A stretch of DNA of 9,468 bases from assembly GCA_947177465.1 (NCBI GenBank), contig CAMWUP010000060.1, positions 1 through 9,468 of the forward strand, given 5' to 3'. Source of the DNA: an uncultured Lachnospiraceae bacterium (GTDB lineage: Bacteria; Bacillota; Clostridia; Lachnospirales; Lachnospiraceae). Shown one piece after another: positions 1-6,861 of the stretch (its first letter is position 1; each line of letters opens with the position of its first letter). The notes under the pieces are model-generated. The model was not told where the DNA came from, did not search any database, and saw nothing but the letters and a program-made list of their open reading frames with translations. The position numbers and the translations under genes were made by a program.

Positions 1-264
1 GCTTTTGTACAGGACGGCAGGGTAAAGGCTTTTCTGGCGCTTCCGGTTATGGGCATCTTAAGTCAGATGCCGGCAGAGGCATTTGCAAAAGAGGTGGCGA
101 GCATGAATCTTCAGTTAAAAGAGGCGGGAATGAGCTTGTCGAATCCGCTGCTTACCATGAGCTTACAGATACCGCTGGCGGTGATTCCCGAGCTTGCCAT
201 TACAAACAGGGGGCTGCTTGACATAAATCAAAACAGGTTTATTCCGGTCTGCAGGCCGGTTTAG
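1..264 (+). CDS. ade: Adenine deaminase, C-terminal fragment (5' end outside window)
   Basis: This is the last 87 codons of a gene that enters from the left in frame 1 and stops at TAG 262-264. Adenine deaminase is a cytoplasmic metal-dependent amidohydrolase-fold enzyme that converts adenine to hypoxanthine and ammonia for purine salvage. The fragment shows the small C-terminal domain typical of AdeC enzymes: an FLALPVMGILSQ-like strand and loop, a helix containing EVASMNLQLKEAGM, then NPLLTMS and AVIPELAITNRGLLDI, matching the family's usual 'PF-TLSFL-LPVIPELK-TDRGL-DV' ending. The catalytic barrel and metal ligands lie outside the window, so activity cannot be judged. ATG 49 is an internal methionine, because the frame is open and family-like from base 1. 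The purine permease gene follows 34 nt downstream, which supports the assignment. Confidence is good but rests on a short piece. Confidence 0.85.
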   Translation, partial: AFVQDGRVKAFLALPVMGILSQMPAEAFAKEVASMNLQLKEAGMSLSNPLLTMSLQIPLAVIPELAITNRGLLDINQNRFIPVCRPV

Positions 265-298
265 ATAGGAAAACCAAGGAAAAGAGAGGACTAAAAGA

Positions 299-1681
299 AT
301 GGAAAAGTTTTTCAAATTGAAAGAAAATGGTACCAGCGTCAAAATTGAAGTGATTGCGGGTATCACAACCTTTGTCACCATGGCGTACATCATCATGGTA
401 AATCCTGCCATGCTGGCGACGCCCTTTGAGGGGACGGACATGTATGACAAGGTTGTCAATGGTGTGTTTTTTGCCACCTGCATCGCTGCGTTTATCGGCA
501 CCTTCCTGATGGGTGTACTGGCGAAAATGCCTTTTGCACAGGCGCCCGGCATGGGTATGAACGCATTTTTTACCTATACGGTTATGCTGGGGATGGGTTA
601 CTCCTATCAGGCGGCTCTGGCGATGGTATTTATCTCCGGTATGCTGTTTATCTTCATTACGCTCTGCTCCTTCAGAGAGAAGGTGGTGATGGCAATCCCC
701 AAAAATATTAAAGTCGCCATATCGGTGGGCATCGGGCTTTTCCTTGCCTTTATCGGCTTCCAGAACGCAGGGCTTGTGGTACTGAATCAGGATACCATGG
801 TATCCATGGTGGATTTCTCTACCTACGCGGAAAATCCGCAGGCATGCTTTGGCGCAATCCTTGCCTTTATCGGCGTTGTGCTGACCACGGTGCTCTATAA
901 AAAGAAGGTGACAGGCTCCATCCTAATCAGTATCTTTGTCATTACCATACTCGGCATTTTTACCGGCAATACAGTATTTGAAGGCTTTTCCATCAACTTT
1001 GGCGCACAGGTAAAGGACTTTGCGGAAGTGTCCCTCTTTGCCTGCTTTGCCGGCTTCAGGGAGTTGTTTATGGGAAGCAGCATCGGACAGGCAATTCTGA
1101 CCTTGGTTATGTTAATCATTACCTTTTCCATGGTAGATATGTTTGATACCTTAGGCACCCTGATTGGCACAGCGAAATCTGCCAATATGTTAGATGAGGA
1201 TGGCAATATTCCCAACGGTAAGAAGAGCCTTCTCTGCGACGCCATTGCAACGGTGGGCGGCGCTATGATGGGAACTTCGACGGTAACTACTTACGGAGAG
1301 TGTATTTCCGGCATCAGCGTGGGCGGACGCACCGGACTGACCAGTGTGGTAACGGCGCTTTTATTCCTGGCTGCGCTGGTGTTTGCGCCTTTTGTGGGCA
1401 TCGTACCGGACTGCGCTACCGCGCCGGCTCTGATTTTTATCGGAGGGCTGCTGCTCGGTGCAATCAAGGATATGGAGTTTGACGATATGAGCGAGGCAAT
1501 CCCCGCCTACCTTACTTTGATTATGATGCCGCTGACTTATTCCATCGCGAACGGCATTGCAATCGGTCTGATTTCCTATACCCTGATTAAAATCTTTACC
1601 GGAAAATTTAAGGATTTGAATGTACTGACAGTAATCCTGTCCGTGCTGTTTATCATCAGGTATGCAATGATTTCCCTATAA
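299..1681 (+). CDS. NCS2 family purine base permease (AzgA/PbuG/AdeQ-like)
   Basis: A 460-residue polytopic membrane protein of normal length for the AzgA-like branch of the NCS2 (nucleobase:cation symporter 2) family, which imports adenine, guanine or hypoxanthine with protons. Recognisable motifs are PGMGMNAFFTYT at residues 83-94, DMFDTLGTLIGTAK at 280-293 (an acidic residue in TM8 is part of the substrate site in the family), and GTSTVTTYGECISGIS at 325-340 followed by VGGRTGLTSVV, with the conserved Glu at 334. Many members read YIES where this one reads YGEC, so the substrate pocket edge may differ. The start ATG has a GAGAGGA site (284-290) 8 nt upstream. It sits 34 nt after the adenine deaminase gene with no terminator between, so the two are probably cotranscribed and adenine is a likely substrate. 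That choice over hypoxanthine or guanine is inference. A strong terminator follows. Confidence 0.93.
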   Translation: MEKFFKLKENGTSVKIEVIAGITTFVTMAYIIMVNPAMLATPFEGTDMYDKVVNGVFFATCIAAFIGTFLMGVLAKMPFAQAPGMGMNAFFTYTVMLGMGYSYQAALAMVFISGMLFIFITLCSFREKVVMAIPKNIKVAISVGIGLFLAFIGFQNAGLVVLNQDTMVSMVDFSTYAENPQACFGAILAFIGVVLTTVLYKKKVTGSILISIFVITILGIFTGNTVFEGFSINFGAQVKDFAEVSLFACFAGFRELFMGSSIGQAILTLVMLIITFSMVDMFDTLGTLIGTAKSANMLDEDGNIPNGKKSLLCDAIATVGGAMMGTSTVTTYGECISGISVGGRTGLTSVVTALLFLAALVFAPFVGIVPDCATAPALIFIGGLLLGAIKDMEFDDMSEAIPAYLTLIMMPLTYSIANGIAIGLISYTLIKIFTGKFKDLNVLTVILSVLFIIRYAMISL

Positions 1682-1710
1682 ACGTTACAAAACGATAAAG
1701 GAGAGAGCGA

Positions 1711-1755
1711 AAAGATTCTTATGCCGATGAAAAAGCGGCATAAGAATCTTTTTTT
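1711..1755 (+). terminator. Strong intrinsic terminator after the purine permease
   Basis: Bases 1711-1726 (AAAGATTCTTATGCCG) pair perfectly with 1736-1751 around a 9-nt loop, giving a 16-bp stem that can extend by one more A-T pair. Seven T (1749-1755) begin in the last stem bases and run past it. The element starts 29 nt after the permease stop codon. On the opposite strand only a short T run would follow the stem, so it is best read as a one-way terminator that separates the purine unit from the operon downstream. Confidence 0.93.
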
Positions 1756-1829
1756 ATGTTTTGGAAACCCTATGGCTGTGATGAAACGGGCAGGCATTCG
1801 GTGCCGTCGTATGCTTCTGTTACTGGAGA

Positions 1830-1841
1830 GAATACGTTTAC
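1830..1841. promoter_or_regulatory. Upstream LacI/CcpA-type operator-like site
   Basis: GAATACGTTTAC is a partial palindrome centred on CG, with 4 of 6 base pairs symmetric. It matches the downstream site at 1984-1995 in 11 of 12 bases. The form resembles the GTAAACGTTTAC-like operators of LacI-family regulators, which include CcpA. Centre-to-centre distance to the second site is 154 bp, compatible with DNA looping by a tetrameric repressor. No regulator gene is in the window, so the identity of the protein is unknown. Confidence 0.5.
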
Positions 1842-1846
1842 TCAAT

Positions 1847-1926
1847 CATAATGTACAAAAACAAATTTCAAAATAAAAGTTATAGGTATTTATAGACAAA
1901 AATAAAAATGTAAATTGTGCATTATG
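1847..1926. repeat. Spaced inverted repeat, 12-bp arms with a 56-nt spacer
   Basis: The left arm CATAATGTACAA (1847-1858) and right arm TTGTGCATTATG (1915-1926) are inverted copies with 11 of 12 bases matching; the one difference would be a G-U pair in RNA. The spacer is AT-rich and holds no gene. The right arm ends 20 bp before the -35 box at 1947, the usual place for an activator site. As the repeat lies upstream of the promoter and downstream of a terminator, a DNA-binding role is more likely than an RNA structure. AT-rich DNA raises the chance level, so confidence is moderate. Confidence 0.5.
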
Positions 1927-1946
1927 TTGAAAATCGAAAAAGGATA

Positions 1947-1978
1947 TTGACTTTTTAAGGGCAAAAACCTATTATAAT
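1947..1978 (+). promoter_or_regulatory. Sigma-A-type promoter of the sugar-transport operon
   Basis: The -35 box is TTGACT (1947-1952, 5 of 6 consensus). Two overlapping -10 readings exist: TATTAT (1970-1975) at the ideal 17-bp spacing, or TATAAT (1973-1978), a perfect hexamer at 20 bp. The predicted transcription start is around 1982-1986, leaving a leader of about 65 nt. It is the only good promoter seen ahead of the six-gene operon. Its start point is covered by the operator-like site at 1984-1995, which suggests repression. Confidence 0.75.
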
Positions 1979-1983
1979 TTTAA

Positions 1984-1995
1984 GAAAACGTTTAC
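1984..1995. promoter_or_regulatory. Downstream LacI/CcpA-type operator-like site at the transcription start
   Basis: GAAAACGTTTAC has 5 of 6 symmetric pairs around a central CG. It fits the core of the CcpA cre consensus except at the two outermost bases, and also fits LacI-family sugar-repressor operators. It lies 6-9 bp downstream of the -10 box, over the predicted start of transcription, a position where a bound repressor would block initiation. Whether the protein is CcpA (carbon catabolite repression) or a dedicated sugar repressor cannot be told here. Confidence 0.62.
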
Positions 1996-2035
1996 CCATA
2001 AATTTTCGAATCGCAGATGTAACGAAAATGTGCGC

Positions 2036-2042
2036 GGAAAGG
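2036..2042 (+). promoter_or_regulatory. Ribosome binding site that sets the start of the binding-protein gene
   Basis: GGAAAGG lies 6 nt before ATG 2049. An in-frame ATG at 2028 would add seven residues, but nothing like a ribosome binding site precedes it (ATGTAACGAAA), and the extension would put Cys and Glu in front of the basic MKRNR start of the lipoprotein signal. ATG 2049 is therefore preferred. Confidence 0.75.
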
Positions 2043-2048
2043 AAAAAT

Positions 2049-4991
2049 ATGAAAAGAAATCGTTTCATTGCATGGCTTATAACGGCAGCCCTGACAGCGG
2101 GCACGGCGGGCTGCGGCTCCGCAGAGTCTCCTGAAAAAAGCGGCTCGCCGGATATGATACAGAAATATGACTGGGAGACAGGAAGCGCTGCCGGTTCTCT
2201 GCCGGATTATGGCGCTTATCTGGCGTCGCAGTCCGGTGAAACGGCGGGGGAGCAGATTATACTGCCGGCGGCTGATTTTGCTTCTGAAGAGAATTCGCAG
2301 GCCTATGTAACCGATTATATGGGTGAAGAGAGCTGCCTGTACTGGGATGTGCAGGGCGGCCGGATTACATGGGAATTTGATGTGAAAGAGGCGGGACTGT
2401 ACAACCTTGCGCTTACTTACTGCGGCATTTTGGGGAAAAACTACGATATTGTGATGGATGTGCTGCTTGACGGTGAGGTTCCTTTTGAAAATGCGCAGAA
2501 TGTCAGCCTGCGCAGGCTGTTTTTGGACGAAACCTATCTGAATATGGGTGAAAACATATTTTTGACTGATGCAAAGGGCAATGAGCTGCGCCCGTCGCTT
2601 TCGGAGCAGTATGAGTGGCAGACTTCATATATTACGGACCCCAAAGCGGAGTACCCGGGACCGCTCTGGTTTTATCTTTCTGAAGGGAAGCATACGCTGT
2701 CTCTTACATTGAAAGAGGAAGCCGTGGCATTGAAGACACTTGCTTTTGTCAGTGAAAAGCAGCCTGTTTCCTATGCAGAATGGCTGCAGGCGCAGGAAAC
2801 GCAGGGCGCCATAGACAGCAGCGGTTACTATGCAGAATATGAAGCGGAGAAAAGCTATCTGAAAAATGACGTCACGCTTTTTGCTACCTATGACATTGCG
2901 AGCGCACATGTAACGCCTTCCAGCGCATCGAGCGTGCTGTACAATACAATCGGCAAAAATACATGGAAGGAAGCGGGGCAGGAAATCACATGGGAATTTG
3001 AGGTGCCGCAGGATGGCTTCTACTACCTTGCCTTTAAAGTGAAACAGAATGAGAAGAGCAACGCCTACTCTGTGCGGGAGGTAAGCATTGACGGCGAAGT
3101 GCTCTACGAGGAGATGGGGGTACAGAAATTTCCGTACAGTGCAAACTGGTACGTGAAACAGCTTGAGACACAGGATGGGGAGCCCCTCAAGGTATATCTG
3201 ACGGCAGGCCGTCATGTGCTTGGCATGAGAGTGGACATGGACGAGGAGCTTGCAGAGGTACTCAGAGGAATCGGCGAAGTGACGGAAAGTCTGCAGTACT
3301 GGTATCGGGAGATTATTAAAGTAACCGGTTTTAATGCGGATTCTTCCCGTATTACCATAGATTTGAACCGTGATTTCGATTTGGAAAAAAACATACCCGG
3401 TCTGCTGGAAGGATTGGCAGACTGTAAGGAAAAACTGGAGTATTACTATAATATCCTGGAAGGAATGAACGGCATTTCAGGTGCAAGCGCTTCCTCTTTG
3501 AGGGAAATGGCAGTAACACTCGGAGATTTTATAAAACGGCCGACGAAGATAGCAAAGCGGATTGAGACCTTTCGCAGCAATATCAGCACGATTGCTACAT
3601 GGCGGATTGATATGCAGGCGCAGCCGCTTATTATGGATAAGTTTTATGTATATTCGCCTGACATGAAAACGCCCAAGGTGGGCAGTAATGCATGGGTGCA
3701 GATAGTTTATCGTTTTCAGATGTTCCTCAATTCCTTTGGGGGCGGGACAAATGCTATTTCGGGAAGCGGCGAAGCGGCAGAAGGCGGCAGAACCCTGCGC
3801 GTCTGGATAAGCACTGCGGATATCACGACCACAGGCGCATCCTCGGGGCGTGACCAGGCGATTCTTTTAAAGAAGTTGATTGACGAGTCCTTCTCTGCAC
3901 AGACAGGCATCAATGTGGAGGTCAGCCTTGTGAGCGGCTCCGATACGCTGGTACAGGCGGTACTGGCTGGCGAGGGACCGGATGTGGCGCTCTTTACCTC
4001 CGTCGATACGCCGGTCAATCTGGCAATGCGCGGGGCGCTTCTGGAATTGAGTCAGTTTGACGATTTTGAAGAAGTGATTTCCCAGTTTACGGAAAGTGCG
4101 GTAGTTCCTTTCTGGTACAAGGACGGCTGCTACGCATTTCCTGAGACACAGAATTTTAACGTCCTGTTTTACCGGACGGACGTCTATAAAGAACTGGGGC
4201 TTACGCCGCCCAAAACATGGGACGAGTTTTATGAGCAGATTATCATTCTTGCCAATGAAAATTACATGGTAGGCGTGCCGCAGAACCAGAATATTTTTGA
4301 AACCTTCCTGTACCAGCAGGGAGCGTCCTTCTACAGTGAGGATATGAGCAGCTCTACCTTTCACAGCAACGAAGCGCTGCTGGCGTTCGAGAGTTGGACG
4401 GGTCTATATACAAAATACAGTCTTTCTCTTGTGTTCGATTTCTTTAACCGCTTCAGAAGCGGGGAGATGGCGCTGGCGATAGAGCCCTACAATCAGGTCA
4501 ATTACCTGTATTCGGCGGCTCCCGAGCTGAATGGTTTGTGGGATATTGCGGTGATGCCCGGTACCGTGCAGGACGGCAAGATAAACAATGTGGAAACCTC
4601 CACCTCCACAGGCGCCATTGCGCTGGCGGATACAAAATACCCCGACGAAGCGTATACATTCCTGAAATGGTGGGTGAGCGCGGAAACGCAGAGTGATTTC
4701 GGCGTGCAGGTGGAACAGACGCTGGGCGTGGCGGCACGGTATGGAACCGCCAATCTGGAAGCGTTTGAAGACATTCCGTGGAACAGTGCGCAGGCGGACG
4801 TAATACGGCAGCAGCGTGAAAATACGGTAGCTGTGGAGCAGATTCCGGGCAGCTATTATATCGCCAGAAACCTTGCGTTTGCGTTCAGGAACGTTGTGTA
4901 TAATAACAAAAATCTGCGGGAAACGCTGTATAAGTACAATATAGAAATCAATAAAGAATTGCAGCGCAAGCAAAAAGAATTTAACTACTAA
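2049..4991 (+). CDS. Modular lipoprotein: tandem beta-sandwich modules fused to a family 1 sugar solute-binding protein
   Basis: The 980-residue product has a lipoprotein signal with lipid-attachment Cys at residue 22 (TAGC; Thr at -3 is less usual), so it should be tethered to the outer face of the membrane. Residues about 30-235 and 255-400 look like two related beta-sandwich modules: ITWEFDVKEAGLYNLA (106-121) and ITWEFEVPQDGFYYLA (313-328) align, and each is followed by a DGEV strand. This resembles carbohydrate-binding jelly rolls. A mostly helical linker with a Gly/Ser-rich end spans about 400-580. From RTLRVW (581) to the end is a 400-residue family 1 extracellular solute-binding protein, with GPDVALF, NFNVLFYRTDVYKELGL, PPKTWDEF, GEMALAI and AYTFLKWW motifs. 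Ordinary members are about 400-450 residues, so this one is more than doubled. Two CUT1 permease genes follow, 16 nt downstream. It probably captures an oligosaccharide; which one is unknown. Confidence 0.9.
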   Translation: MKRNRFIAWLITAALTAGTAGCGSAESPEKSGSPDMIQKYDWETGSAAGSLPDYGAYLASQSGETAGEQIILPAADFASEENSQAYVTDYMGEESCLYWDVQGGRITWEFDVKEAGLYNLALTYCGILGKNYDIVMDVLLDGEVPFENAQNVSLRRLFLDETYLNMGENIFLTDAKGNELRPSLSEQYEWQTSYITDPKAEYPGPLWFYLSEGKHTLSLTLKEEAVALKTLAFVSEKQPVSYAEWLQAQETQGAIDSSGYYAEYEAEKSYLKNDVTLFATYDIASAHVTPSSASSVLYNTIGKNTWKEAGQEITWEFEVPQDGFYYLAFKVKQNEKSNAYSVREVSIDGEVLYEEMGVQKFPYSANWYVKQLETQDGEPLKVYLTAGRHVLGMRVDMDEELAEVLRGIGEVTESLQYWYREIIKVTGFNADSSRITIDLNRDFDLEKNIPGLLEGLADCKEKLEYYYNILEGMNGISGASASSLREMAVTLGDFIKRPTKIAKRIETFRSNISTIATWRIDMQAQPLIMDKFYVYSPDMKTPKVGSNAWVQIVYRFQMFLNSFGGGTNAISGSGEAAEGGRTLRVWISTADITTTGASSGRDQAILLKKLIDESFSAQTGINVEVSLVSGSDTLVQAVLAGEGPDVALFTSVDTPVNLAMRGALLELSQFDDFEEVISQFTESAVVPFWYKDGCYAFPETQNFNVLFYRTDVYKELGLTPPKTWDEFYEQIIILANENYMVGVPQNQNIFETFLYQQGASFYSEDMSSSTFHSNEALLAFESWTGLYTKYSLSLVFDFFNRFRSGEMALAIEPYNQVNYLYSAAPELNGLWDIAVMPGTVQDGKINNVETSTSTGAIALADTKYPDEAYTFLKWWVSAETQSDFGVQVEQTLGVAARYGTANLEAFEDIPWNSAQADVIRQQRENTVAVEQIPGSYYIARNLAFAFRNVVYNNKNLRETLYKYNIEINKELQRKQKEFNY

Positions 4992-4995
4992 TGCA

Positions 4996-5002
4996 GAGAG
5001 GG
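4996..5002 (+). promoter_or_regulatory. Ribosome binding site with three possible starts for the first permease
   Basis: GAGAGGG is followed in frame by GTG 5008 (5 nt away), TTG 5011 (8 nt) and ATG 5017 (14 nt). Spacing favours GTG or TTG over ATG. The choice changes only three residues of the cytoplasmic N terminus and does not affect the transporter fold. Confidence 0.6.
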
Positions 5003-5007
5003 CAGGC

Positions 5008-5934
5008 GTGTTGAGTATGAGCGGTGAAAAAAGGCAAAAGAAAAAAACAACATTTAAAAAATGGTTCAGGGCACAGGGAGCCAGCCTTGTGTTTCTGGCG
5101 CCCTTTACCATCCTGTTTGTTCTGTTTACTATCCTGCCGATTGCGGCGGCAATCGTATTGAGCTTTACCTATTTCAATATGCTGAGCGCGCCCACCTTTG
5201 TCGGCTTTGACAACTACATCAGAATGTTCTTTGATGATGACGTTTTTCTGATTGCGTTAAAGAACACAGCCATTTTTGCCATGATTACGGGACCTGTCAG
5301 TTATATCCTGAGCTTTCTGGTTGCCTGGCTGATTAATGAATTCAACCGTTTTGTGCGGACTGTCCTGACGCTGGTATTTTACCTGCCGTCGCTGGCAGGC
5401 AATGTGTACTTTGTCTGGACTTACATTTTTTCCGGCGACAGCTACGGTCTGTTAAACAGCATCCTGACGAAGTTCGGACTGACGGCGGATGCGATACAGT
5501 GGCTGACGGATACCAAGTATATGATGGCAGTGGTGGTTGTAGTTATTTTGTGGCTGTCTCTGGGAACGGGATTTTTGTCCTTTGTGGCGGGCTTACAGTC
5601 CATGGACAGAGAGCTTTTTGAGGCGGCGGCAATCGACGGCGTAAAAAACCGGTTTGCGGAGCTTTGGTATATTACGCTGCCGCAGATGGTACCCCAGCTT
5701 CTCTTTGGAGCCGTAATGCAGATTTCCACTTCGTTTGCGATTGGATATGAATGTATGAACCTGACGGGTTTTCCAAGTACGGACTATGCGACGCACACCA
5801 TGGTGCTTCATATTCTTGACTTCGGTCAGGTCAGATTTGAGATGGGCTATGCCTGTGCAGTGGCGGTATTTTTGTTTGCCATGATGCTTATCATGTGGAA
5901 GGTAGTCAACAAGCTGCTGTCAAAATGGGCATAG
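5008..5934 (+). CDS. CUT1 sugar ABC transporter permease, MalF/UgpA-like subunit
   Basis: A 308-residue inner-membrane permease subunit of the binding-protein-dependent transport family, which forms the channel with the next gene's product and receives substrate from the lipoprotein encoded upstream. After a basic cytoplasmic N terminus (KRQKKKTTFKK) there are six likely membrane segments, at about 27-53, 83-108, 117-141, 171-193, 230-248 and 279-300. The EAA loop that docks the ATPase is clear: EAAAIDGVKNRFAELWYITLP at 205-225 has the conserved Gly and the I-x-LP ending. A GFDNY motif at 66-70 is typical of this subunit. Length is normal. The gene begins 16 nt after the binding-protein stop codon; GTG 5008 is used here, with TTG 5011 or ATG 5017 possible. 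No ATPase gene lies nearby. Confidence 0.93.
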   Translation: MLSMSGEKRQKKKTTFKKWFRAQGASLVFLAPFTILFVLFTILPIAAAIVLSFTYFNMLSAPTFVGFDNYIRMFFDDDVFLIALKNTAIFAMITGPVSYILSFLVAWLINEFNRFVRTVLTLVFYLPSLAGNVYFVWTYIFSGDSYGLLNSILTKFGLTADAIQWLTDTKYMMAVVVVVILWLSLGTGFLSFVAGLQSMDRELFEAAAIDGVKNRFAELWYITLPQMVPQLLFGAVMQISTSFAIGYECMNLTGFPSTDYATHTMVLHILDFGQVRFEMGYACAVAVFLFAMMLIMWKVVNKLLSKWA

Positions 5935-5967
5935 ACGCGCTGCGGGAAGGTTGAAAGGAGAAGTACG

Positions 5968-6825
5968 GTGAAAAACAAGAAGAGAAAAACCTTAAGCCGG
6001 TCGAAGGCAGGTACCTTTGTCATATTTTTATTTTTGATTGTGGTTGGCGTGTTTATGCTGCTTCCCATCATTTATGTACTGGTGACGGCATTTAAACCCC
6101 TCAATGAAATACTGGCGTATCCCCCAAAGTTTTTTGTGCGGAATCCGACTCTTTCCAATTTCAGCGATTTGATTGAGATTACGCAGGAGACATGGATTCC
6201 CTTTGAACGGTCGTTGTTCAACAGTCTGTTTATTGCAGTGGCGGGTACGGCTGCCTATATCATTATCGCTTCCATGGCGGCATATCCGCTGGCAAAGAAC
6301 AAGAGCAGATATATCGGCGTCTACTATCAGATAGTGGTGCTGGCAATCCTGTTTCGGCCGGAGGTAACGCGGACGCCACTGTACATCATTATCAGCAAGC
6401 TCGGGCTGATTAACACTTACTGGTCTTTGATTCTGCCGGTTCTTGCGGGAAGCTTTGGCGTCTTTCTGATGAGACAGTTTATGATTACGGTACCCAATGA
6501 GATGCTGGAGGCGGCAAGGGTGGATGGAGCTAATGAATTTACCTGCTTTTGGAGGCTGGTTATGCCGTTAGTACGTCCCGCATGGATGACGCTGACAATC
6601 TTTACCTTCAAGGACCTCTGGAACACGGGAGAGTCCCAGTATATTTACGAGGAGGCGTTAAAGACGCTGACGGCGGTTATGCAGTCCATTTCCTCTGCCG
6701 GTATCGCCAGAGCAGGAGCGGGCGCTGCAGTTGCCTTGATTATGATGATACCGCCCGTTGTTGTCTTTGTGATTTCGCAGTCTTCAGTAATGGAAACCAT
6801 GTCCCAGACCGGTATCAAGGGCTGA
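5968..6825 (+). CDS. CUT1 sugar ABC transporter permease, MalG/AraQ-like subunit
   Basis: A 285-residue partner of the preceding permease. The start is GTG with a good AAAGGAG site (5954-5960) 7 nt upstream. Six membrane segments are likely (about 15-38, 84-107, 117-137, 150-172, 204-220 and 251-271). The EAA motif is EAARVDGANEFTCFWRLVMP at 181-200, and the TFKDLWN segment at 213-219 lies where family members usually have an F-x-W-N loop. The C terminus MSQTGIKG resembles the common GL-x-GA-x-KG ending of MalG-type proteins. It is 33 nt after the first permease with no terminator between, so the two should be made together as a heterodimer. Substrate specificity cannot be read from the sequence. 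Confidence 0.94.
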   Translation: MKNKKRKTLSRSKAGTFVIFLFLIVVGVFMLLPIIYVLVTAFKPLNEILAYPPKFFVRNPTLSNFSDLIEITQETWIPFERSLFNSLFIAVAGTAAYIIIASMAAYPLAKNKSRYIGVYYQIVVLAILFRPEVTRTPLYIIISKLGLINTYWSLILPVLAGSFGVFLMRQFMITVPNEMLEAARVDGANEFTCFWRLVMPLVRPAWMTLTIFTFKDLWNTGESQYIYEEALKTLTAVMQSISSAGIARAGAGAAVALIMMIPPVVVFVISQSSVMETMSQTGIKG

Positions 6826-6861
6826 TGGGATGGACAGAAACGGGAAGAACGGAGAGTTTTT

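Larger units (their letters stand above)
1682..2048. other. Intergenic regulatory region between the purine unit and the sugar-transport operon
   Basis: This gap of 367 nt holds no convincing gene. In order it contains the terminator of the purine genes, a first operator-like site, a long-range inverted repeat in very AT-rich DNA (about 1845-1945), a sigma-A-type promoter, a second operator-like site on the predicted transcription start, and a leader of roughly 60 nt before the start codon at 2049. The stretch 1756-1829 shows nothing I can assign. A 51-codon frame beginning at ATG 1721 runs through the terminator stem and is not believed. The AT-rich run upstream of the promoter could act as an UP element, which is inference from composition only. 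Confidence 0.8.

Noticed and set aside
1576..1845. 89-codon minus-strand frame crossing the permease end and terminator
   Set aside because: It overlaps the coding end of a well-supported gene and the terminator, has no ribosome binding site that I can see, and encodes no recognisable domain.
1721..1876. 51-codon frame starting at ATG 1721, with AAAGGAG at 1697-1703
   Set aside because: The frame begins inside the terminator stem, the spacing to the purine-rich site is about 17 nt, and the peptide (many Arg, Leu and Met) has no recognisable pattern. The terminator explains the sequence better.
2002..2029. ATTTTCG and CGAAAAT arms flanking 14 nt in the leader before the binding-protein gene
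   Set aside because: A 7-bp AT-rich stem with a large loop is weak and expected by chance in such sequence. It has no T run, and there is no riboswitch-like structure around it.
4404..5111. 235-codon minus-strand frame antisense to the solute-binding domain and first permease
   Set aside because: It is the mirror of two strongly supported coding genes, spans their junction, and its Cys/His/Arg-rich translation resembles no family. It is a shadow frame.
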